From Caulobacteraceae bacterium UBA5005 (lineage in GTDB: Bacteria > Pseudomonadota > Alphaproteobacteria > Caulobacterales > Caulobacteraceae), in NCBI GenBank assembly GCA_002398405.1, contig DGYN01000028.1, forward strand, positions 1 through 20,638: a stretch of DNA of 20,638 bases. Reading direction: 5' to 3'. Position 1 is the stretch's first letter. Every line of letters starts with the position of its first letter. The position numbers and the translations under genes are program-made. The notes below the pieces were generated by a model. The model saw nothing but the letters and a program-made list of their open reading frames with translations, was not told where the DNA came from and did no database searches. Below are positions 15,536 to 20,638 of the stretch, piece by piece.

Positions 15536-16684
15536 GTGAGCGGGCCGACCGTCATGCTGGTGGCGGCGGAAGCCTCAGGCGACAATCTCGGCGCCGGCCT
15601 GATGCGGGCGCTGAAGGCTCGGTATCCTGACGCCAGGTTCATTGGGGCGGGGGGCGCGGCCATGGCGGCGGAAGGCCTCGTCAGCGCCTTCGATACCTCC
15701 GAGCTTTCGATCATCGGCTTTACCGAGGCGCTGATGGTCGCCCGCAAGGCGGCCCGCAGGGTGAAACAGCTGGTGGCGCTGGCCCGGGTTGAAAAGCCGG
15801 ACGTCGCCGTCCTGATCGACTCCTATGGCTTCAACATCCGCCTCGGCGCCGCCATGCGTCAGGCGGGCCTCAAGATTCCCCTCGTTAAATACGTCGGGCC
15901 CCAGGTCTGGGCCACACGGCCCGGCAGGGCCAAGACCCTGGCCCGGGTATTCGATCATCTGCTAGCCATCCTGCCCTTTGATGCGCCGTTCTATGAGCGG
16001 CACGGCCTGCCGGTGACCTTTGTCGGCAATCCCACTCTGGCCATCGACTTTTCCCGCGCCAACCCAGGGCGCTTGCGCAAGACTATCGGGGCGGGGCCGG
16101 ACGATCCCATCCTGCTGCTGCTGCCCGGCAGCCGGAAAAGCGAGATCGAGCGCATTGGTCCAGCCTTTGAGGACGCCGTCGCCCGGCTGCAGGCCGAGCG
16201 GCCGAAGCTGCACGTCGTCTGCCCCGTCGCGCCGACGGTTGCAGGCCTTCTAAAATCGCGCCTCTCCACCCGTGTGCATGTGGTCGAGGGCGATGAGGCC
16301 AAGAAGGACGCCATGAAAGCCGCCACGGCGGCGCTTGCCTGTTCGGGCACCGTGACCACGGAATTGGCTCTGGCTGGCGTCCCGATGGTGGTGGGCTATC
16401 GTCTCGGCGCCCTGACCCTTCTGATATTCAAGGCAATCATGAAGGCGCCCTTCATCACCCTGATCAATATCGCCGCCGGCAAGGAAGTCGCACCGGAGCT
16501 CCTGCAGGGCAACTGTACGGGAGAGAAGCTGGCGGCCGCGATCGGGCGTCTGCTGGATGATCCGGCCCTGCGCGTATCGAAGGCGGCCGAGCAGGATGCG
16601 GCGCTCGACCGGCTGGGGCGGGGGATGCCCGATCCCTCGGCCAAGGCGGCCGAAATCCTGGCGGGCTATCTAAAGGCCCGTTAG
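15536..16684 (+). CDS. lpxB: Lipid A disaccharide synthase
   Basis: LpxB joins lipid X and UDP-diacylglucosamine to the beta-1,6-linked disaccharide at the inner face of the inner membrane (glycosyltransferase family 19). The 382-residue product shows AAEASGDNLGAGLMRAL (E. coli GEASGD), YVGPQVWATRPGRAK, FVGNPTLAI and the nucleotide-binding LLLPGSRKSEIERI. The proposed catalytic aspartate is D95 in LIDSYGFN. The E. coli sequence here is IDAPDFN, so its second aspartate is replaced by glycine. GTG 15536 abuts the lpxI stop and is taken as start; ATG 15554 would cut six residues and is the alternative. The 3' end overlaps the convergent chrA gene by 15 bases. Confidence 0.96.
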   Translation: MSGPTVMLVAAEASGDNLGAGLMRALKARYPDARFIGAGGAAMAAEGLVSAFDTSELSIIGFTEALMVARKAARRVKQLVALARVEKPDVAVLIDSYGFNIRLGAAMRQAGLKIPLVKYVGPQVWATRPGRAKTLARVFDHLLAILPFDAPFYERHGLPVTFVGNPTLAIDFSRANPGRLRKTIGAGPDDPILLLLPGSRKSEIERIGPAFEDAVARLQAERPKLHVVCPVAPTVAGLLKSRLSTRVHVVEGDEAKKDAMKAATAALACSGTVTTELALAGVPMVVGYRLGALTLLIFKAIMKAPFITLINIAAGKEVAPELLQGNCTGEKLAAAIGRLLDDPALRVSKAAEQDAALDRLGRGMPDPSAKAAEILAGYLKAR

Positions 16685-17947
16685 CATCCGGCCAATGCCG
16701 GCAAGCCCGCCCACCGCGACCAGCAGCAGCGGACTGGCCTTGAACCTCGCCAGCGCGACGAAGGCCCCGATCGCCAGGACGATCGAGACCGGGTCGATAC
16801 GCCCCTCGTCGAAGAAGGCTTCCCGGCCCACGGTGACCGCCAGGGACGCGATCACGCCGACCACCGCAGAGGTCCCCCCAGCCAGTGCAGCCGCGGCGCG
16901 GCGGTCGCGAGTCAGGCTCTCGATCAGGGGCGCGAGGGCCATGACGAAGTAGAAGCTGGGCAGGAAGGTGCACCAGACGGTGATCACGGCGGCGAGGCTT
17001 GCACTGGCCAGGGGCGAGAGGCCGGCCTGCGCCGCGCCGTTCCAGCCGGCGAAGAAGCCGACGTATTCGGTAACCAGGATCAAGGGGCCTGGCGTGGTCT
17101 CGGCCAGGGCGAGGCCGTGGATCATGGCTTCGGAGGTTAGCCATTGGTGTTCTTCCACGGCAGCCTGCGCGATGTAGGGCAGCACCGCATAGGCCCCGCC
17201 GAAGGTGACAAAGGCCGCCTTGGTGAAAAAGGCCGCGACCGCGGCGAAGGGGTCGGTCCCAGCAAACGCGAAAATCAGGAGGAGGGGCAGGGCGCCGATA
17301 ATGGCGAAGGCGGCCGTATGAGTGACGATGCGCAGAGCCAGCGCCTTGAGCGGCGTTTTTGCAACGGTCTCGCCTTCGGCCGGCGTATGATGGCCCGCGG
17401 CGCCGGCTTCGATCCCGAACCGGTCGAGGACAACCCCGGCGGCCAAGGCCGCGATGACGATCAGGGGAAAGCTCACTTTCAGGATCACCGCGGCGAAGGC
17501 GGCGAGCGCCAGAATCCACGCGGCGGGGGCTTTCAAGCTTCGCCTGCCGATCCGCCAAACGGCGTGCAGCACCAGGGCGACGACGATGGGCAGGAGGCCG
17601 GCGAACACGGCCTGCAGAGGCGGCCATTCGCCCTGTGCGGCCGCAAGCCAGGCCAGGGCGAACATCACCAGGGCGCCGGGCAGGATGAAAAGACCGCCGG
17701 CCGCCACAGCGCCCTTTACCCCATGCAGGCGGTAGCCGAGCCAGGTGGCCAGCTGTTGAGCCTCGGGGCCGGGCAGCAGCATGCAGAAATTCAGCGCTCG
17801 CAGAAATGCGGGCTGGTCGATCCAGCCGCGCCGCTCGACCATTTCCTCCTGCAGGATGGCGATCTGCGCGGCGGGACCGCCGAAGGAGATAAAGCCAACC
17901 TTGGTGGACAGGCTGACCAGCTGTGAAAAGGTTGGGGTCTGACTCAT
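16670..17947 (-). CDS. chrA: Chromate transporter family protein (two CHR domains)
   Basis: A 425-residue polytopic inner-membrane protein of the CHR family; characterised long-chain members export chromate, but substrate cannot be read from sequence. It has two homologous halves. The N-terminal half holds GFISFGGPAAQIAILQ, ERRGWI and LPGPEAQQLATWLGY. The C-terminal half repeats the pattern with AAFVTFGGAYAVLPYIAQ and ETTPGPLILVTEYVGFFAGW. Many hydrophobic helices separate them. GGAG (17956-17953, - strand) precedes the ATG at 17945-17947. It lies downstream of gltA on the same strand and converges on lpxB, overlapping its 3' end. Base composition resembles its neighbours. It is accessory in nature amid core genes. 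No chromate regulator gene (chrB) is adjacent. Confidence 0.92.
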   Translation of the reverse strand: MSQTPTFSQLVSLSTKVGFISFGGPAAQIAILQEEMVERRGWIDQPAFLRALNFCMLLPGPEAQQLATWLGYRLHGVKGAVAAGGLFILPGALVMFALAWLAAAQGEWPPLQAVFAGLLPIVVALVLHAVWRIGRRSLKAPAAWILALAAFAAVILKVSFPLIVIAALAAGVVLDRFGIEAGAAGHHTPAEGETVAKTPLKALALRIVTHTAAFAIIGALPLLLIFAFAGTDPFAAVAAFFTKAAFVTFGGAYAVLPYIAQAAVEEHQWLTSEAMIHGLALAETTPGPLILVTEYVGFFAGWNGAAQAGLSPLASASLAAVITVWCTFLPSFYFVMALAPLIESLTRDRRAAAALAGGTSAVVGVIASLAVTVGREAFFDEGRIDPVSIVLAIGAFVALARFKASPLLLVAVGGLAGIGRMLTGL

Positions 17948-17959
17948 GCAGGCTCCATC

Positions 17960-17979
17960 GTCCGCGCGGCGCGCGGGAC
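17960..17979 (-). terminator. Weak hairpin between gltA and chrA
   Basis: An eight-pair GC-rich stem with one bulged base (17960-17967 with 17971-17979, bulge at 17975) lies in the 95-base gap after the gltA stop. No T-run follows on the - strand, so it may not terminate; it overlaps the region just before the chrA ribosome binding site and could instead affect chrA expression. Confidence 0.25.
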
Positions 17980-18042
17980 CAGGAGCGGATGCTTGGACGA
18001 AAGACCGTCTAGCCGGGCGATCCGCATCGGCCCGGAATAGTC

Positions 18043-19323
18043 CTAACCGCGCTTTTCGATCGCCACGAAGTCGCGCATCGTCGCGCCGGTATAGAGCTGG
18101 CGCGGACGCCCGATCTTACGCTGGGGATCTTCGAACATTTCCTTCCACTGGCTGATCCAGCCGACGGTGCGGGCCAGCGCGAACAGCACGGTGAACATGC
18201 TGGCCGGGAAGCCCATCGCGCGCAGGGTGATGCCGGAATAGAAGTCGATGTTCGGATAGAGCTTGCGGTCGATGAAGTACTGATCGTTCAGCGCGATCTT
18301 TTCCAGTTCCATGGCGACTTCGAGGAGCGGATCCTTGATGCCGAGTTCGCCCAGGACCTCATGGCAGGTCTTCTGCATGACCTTCGCGCGGGGATCGAAG
18401 TTCTTATAGACCCGGTGCCCAAAGCCCATGAGCTTGTACTTCCGGTCCTTCACGCCCTGGACGTAGTCCTTGATGTTGTCGACCGTGCCGATCTGCTCGA
18501 GCATCTCCAGGGCTTCCTGGTTGGCGCCGCCATGGGAGGGCCCCCACAGGCAGGCAATGCCGGCGGCGATGCAGGCGAAGGGGTGAGCGCCAGACGATCC
18601 GGCCAGACGCACCGTCGAGGTCGAGGCGTTCTGCTCGTGGTCGGCATGGAGGATGAAGATCCGGTCCATGGCGCGGGTGAGAATCGGGTTCGGCTTCCAG
18701 TCCTCGGCCGGCACGGCGAAGCACATGCGCAGGAAGTTTTCGGAATAGGAGAGGTCGTTCCTGGGCGAAATGAAGGGCTGGCCGATGGTATACTTGTAGG
18801 CCCGGGCCGCGATGGTCGGCATCTTGGCGATCAGGCGATGGGCCGAAATCTGCCGCTGGGCCGGATCGTCGACGTCGATGCTGTCCTTGTAAAAGGCCGA
18901 AAGCGCGCCAACCGCGCCGGTCATCACCGCCATCGGGTGTGCGTCGCGACGGAAACCCTCGAAGAAGCGGTCGAACTGCGCGTGCAGCATCGTGTGGTAG
19001 GTGATGTTGTGGTCGAACTCGGTGAATTCGGCCGCGGTCGGCAGCTCGCCGTGCAGCAGAAGGTAGCAGACCTCCAGGAAGCTCGACTTTTCGGCCAGCT
19101 GGTCGATCGGATAGCCACGGTGCAGAAGGATGCCCGCGTCGCCGTCGATGAAGGTGATCTTGCTCTCGCAGGAGGCGGTCGAAGTGAAGCCCGGATCGAA
19201 GGTGAAGGCGTCGGTTTCGGCGTAGAACTTTCGCACGTCGACCACGTCGGGACCCACGGTCCCCTTCATCACGGGCAAGTCGAAAGTCTTACCGTCGATC
19301 GTCAGCGTAGCCTTTTCCGTCAT
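18043..19323 (-). CDS. gltA: Citrate synthase (type II)
   Basis: Citrate synthase condenses oxaloacetate and acetyl-CoA, the entry step of the TCA cycle. The 426-residue protein aligns throughout with the type II, NADH-sensitive class (E. coli GltA, 427 residues). The catalytic triad is H264 (GPSHGGAN), H303 (GFGHRVYK) and D360 (NIDFYSG), equivalent to E. coli H264, H305 and D362. The NADH-sensitive class is also shown by the N-terminal beta domain (VRKFYAETDAFTFDPGF) and LHADHEQNASTSTVR. The ATG at 19321-19323 has AGGGAG seven bases upstream. It lies 37 bases after gltX and may have its own promoter there. Confidence 0.98.
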   Translation of the reverse strand: MTEKATLTIDGKTFDLPVMKGTVGPDVVDVRKFYAETDAFTFDPGFTSTASCESKITFIDGDAGILLHRGYPIDQLAEKSSFLEVCYLLLHGELPTAAEFTEFDHNITYHTMLHAQFDRFFEGFRRDAHPMAVMTGAVGALSAFYKDSIDVDDPAQRQISAHRLIAKMPTIAARAYKYTIGQPFISPRNDLSYSENFLRMCFAVPAEDWKPNPILTRAMDRIFILHADHEQNASTSTVRLAGSSGAHPFACIAAGIACLWGPSHGGANQEALEMLEQIGTVDNIKDYVQGVKDRKYKLMGFGHRVYKNFDPRAKVMQKTCHEVLGELGIKDPLLEVAMELEKIALNDQYFIDRKLYPNIDFYSGITLRAMGFPASMFTVLFALARTVGWISQWKEMFEDPQRKIGRPRQLYTGATMRDFVAIEKRG

Positions 19324-19351
19324 CGTGCCGCTCCCTTGGTCCCGTCAGCCT

Positions 19352-19376
19352 TATATAGGGTTATTGTGCACTGCAA
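19352..19376 (-). promoter_or_regulatory. Candidate gltA promoter overlapping the gltX 3' end
   Basis: On the - strand TTGCAGT (19376-19370) and CCTATATA (19359-19352) are 10 bases apart. This resembles the Caulobacter housekeeping pattern TTGACGS-N10-14-GCTANAWC: the -10 part fits well (it contains the full CTATAT), the -35 part only partly. The AT-rich patch is conspicuous in otherwise GC-rich DNA. It would give a short gltA leader. Confidence 0.4.
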
Positions 19377-20638
19377 AGCGCATCGTCGAGACGCCCCAGT
19401 GCTTCATTCCTGCCCAGCGCCGCCAGGGTCGAGGCGAGATCCGGCGCGACCGCTCCGCCGGAGAGAACACCACGCAGGGCAGGGCCGAATTTTCCCATGC
19501 CCACGCCTTCCGAGTCTGCGAAGGATTTCAAAGTGATTTCCAGAAAAGTTGAAGTCCATTCCGGCGTCTTCGCCAAGGCGTCTCGCAGGCGCTGAAGTCT
19601 GGCTCGCGTCTCTTCGGTGAGCAGGCCCACGGTTCGTTCATCCAGCGCGAAGGGTCGCTCTTTCACCGCGAAAAGGCACAGGCCGGCTAGTTCCTGAATC
19701 GTCGCGGCGCCTTCTTTGACCAGGCCGACCGTCCGGGTGAGTCTCTCAGCCGTATTCGCGGGCAATTGGCGGCCCTGGGCGATCAGGGCCTGATGCGTAA
19801 GAGATGCCAACCTGCCGTCGTCGGCGATCCGCAGATGCTGATTGTTGATGTGGTTGAGCTTGGCCCAGTCGAGCCTGGCCGGGGCCTTTACCACATCGGC
19901 GATATCGAACCATTCGATGGCCTGGTCATCCAAAAAGACCTCGTCATCGCCATGGCCCCAACCCAGGCGCGCCAGATAGTTGCGCATGCCTTCCGGCAGA
20001 TAGCCCATCTCGGCGAACTCGCCGACGGCCTGGGCGCCGTGGCGTTTTGAGAGCTTGGCGCCATCGGGGCCGTGGATCAGGGGGATGTGGGCAAAGGCGG
20101 GCTTTTCCCAGCCGAACGCTTCGTAGATCAGGCTCTGGCGGGCGGCGTTGTTCAAATGGTCGTCGCCGCGGATCACGTGGGTTACACCCATGTCGTGGTC
20201 GTCGACCACCACGGCGATATTGTAGGTCGGATTACCGTCGGAGCGCAGGAGGACGAGGTCGTCTAGTTCCTTGTTGGCGAACCTCACCGGGCCTTTGACG
20301 AGATCATCGACGATGGTCTCGCCCTCGAGCGGGCCCTTGAAGCGAAGGACATAGGGGGTGGCGTCCGCCGCATCCGCCACGCGGTCGCGCCAGGGAGAGC
20401 GGATGGCGCGGCCTTCGGCCCGGGCAATTTCCCGCTCGGCGGCCAGTTCCTCGACGGTCATGTAGCACCGGTAGGCGCGGCCCTTGGCGAACAACTCGTC
20501 GACCGCCGCCCGGTGGCGATCGACCCGGCTTGCCTGGGATATGGCCGGCTCGTCGGCCTCCAGGCCCAGCCAGCCAAGACCCTGGTGGATGATCTCGACG
20601 TTTTCGGGGGTCGAACGCTCGCGGTCGGTATCCTCGAT
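19361..20638 (-). CDS. gltX: Glutamate--tRNA ligase, 3' part (5' end outside window)
   Basis: This class I aminoacyl-tRNA synthetase charges tRNA-Glu. The frame is open to the right edge and 425 residues are visible. The first of these, IEDTDRERSTPENVEIIHQGL, here split as IEDTDRERS and NVEIIHQGLGWLG, belong to the catalytic domain just after the HIGH-type motif, so only about 30 residues are missing. The KMSKS-type loop appears as KLSKRHGAQ and is preceded by THVIRGDDHLNNAARQ. The C-terminal anticodon-binding helical domain runs to the stop. Alphaproteobacteria often carry two GluRS paralogues, one of which mischarges tRNA-Gln for the GatCAB route; which one this is cannot be decided here. 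gltA follows downstream after 37 bases. Confidence 0.96.
   Translation of the reverse strand: MEDTDRERSTPENVEIIHQGLGWLGLEADEPAISQASRVDRHRAAVDELFAKGRAYRCYMTVEELAAEREIARAEGRAIRSPWRDRVADAADATPYVLRFKGPLEGETIVDDLVKGPVRFANKELDDLVLLRSDGNPTYNIAVVVDDHDMGVTHVIRGDDHLNNAARQSLIYEAFGWEKPAFAHIPLIHGPDGAKLSKRHGAQAVGEFAEMGYLPEGMRNYLARLGWGHGDDEVFLDDQAIEWFDIADVVKAPARLDWAKLNHINNQHLRIADDGRLASLTHQALIAQGRQLPANTAERLTRTVGLVKEGAATIQELAGLCLFAVKERPFALDERTVGLLTEETRARLQRLRDALAKTPEWTSTFLEITLKSFADSEGVGMGKFGPALRGVLSGGAVAPDLASTLAALGRNEALGRLDDALCSAQ

Noticed and set aside
16688..16701. Small hairpin CCGGC-CAAT-GCCGG just after the lpxB stop
   Set aside because: Only five pairs and no T-run on either strand, and it lies within the chrA coding region, so it is not claimed as an lpxB terminator.
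16464..17627. Open frame on the - strand (387 codons) in another frame of chrA
   Set aside because: Extremely Arg/Pro/Gly-rich translation typical of an off-frame reading. The chrA frame shows conserved CHR motifs over the whole length.
17144..17926. Open frame on the + strand (260 codons) opposite chrA
   Set aside because: Gly/Gln/Asp-rich low-complexity translation with no family features; shadow of chrA.
18361..19536. Open frame on the + strand (391 codons) opposite gltA
   Set aside because: Antisense shadow of a well-supported citrate synthase gene. It is Gly/Arg/Val/His-rich with no family features and runs through the gltA promoter region.

Overview
The window is a dense, GC-rich stretch of bacterial chromosome that reads as core genome of an alphaproteobacterium, most likely of the Caulobacterales (Caulobacter/Phenylobacterium type). 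The reasons are the gene order dnaE - rpsB - tsf - pyrH - frr - uppS - cdsA - dxr - rseP - bamA - ompH - lpxD - fabZ - lpxA - lpxI - lpxB, the use of LpxI instead of LpxH in lipid A synthesis, and promoter-like sequences close to the alphaproteobacterial housekeeping consensus. The genus cannot be fixed from the sequence alone.

Layout. Bases 1-1753 hold the 3' part of dnaE (replicative DNA polymerase III alpha) and a small GFA-family zinc-binding protein gene whose start overlaps the dnaE stop. Bases 1754-1922 are a promoter and a structured leader ahead of rpsB. rpsB and tsf (S2 and EF-Ts) follow and end at a strong hairpin at 3883-3919. From pyrH (3962) to lpxB (16684) fourteen-odd kilobases' worth of envelope and translation functions lie on the + strand with gaps of at most 31 bases and many stop/start overlaps, so they are probably one long transcription unit or a few nested ones. 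Three genes on the - strand close the window: chrA (chromate transporter family), gltA (citrate synthase) and the 3' part of gltX (glutamyl-tRNA synthetase, running off the right edge).

How the genes work together. pyrH makes UDP for nucleotide sugars and frr recycles ribosomes. dxr feeds isoprenoid synthesis, and uppS uses the resulting prenyl units to make the undecaprenyl carrier. cdsA makes CDP-diacylglycerol for phospholipids. lpxD, fabZ, lpxA, lpxI and lpxB supply most of the early lipid A steps (lpxC and lpxK are not here). bamA and the Skp/OmpH-like chaperone insert outer membrane proteins, and rseP is the inner-membrane site-2 protease. Growth of translation and of both membranes is therefore encoded side by side.

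I found no tRNA, rRNA, CRISPR array, insertion sequence, integrase or prophage gene, and no gene-free stretch longer than 170 bases. I see no undescribed system here. The points most worth a second look are the rpsB leader hairpins, the TTG start of bamA inside the rseP stop, cysteine pairs in the predicted surface loops of BamA, a changed residue next to the catalytic aspartate of LpxB, and the convergent chrA gene whose end overlaps lpxB.
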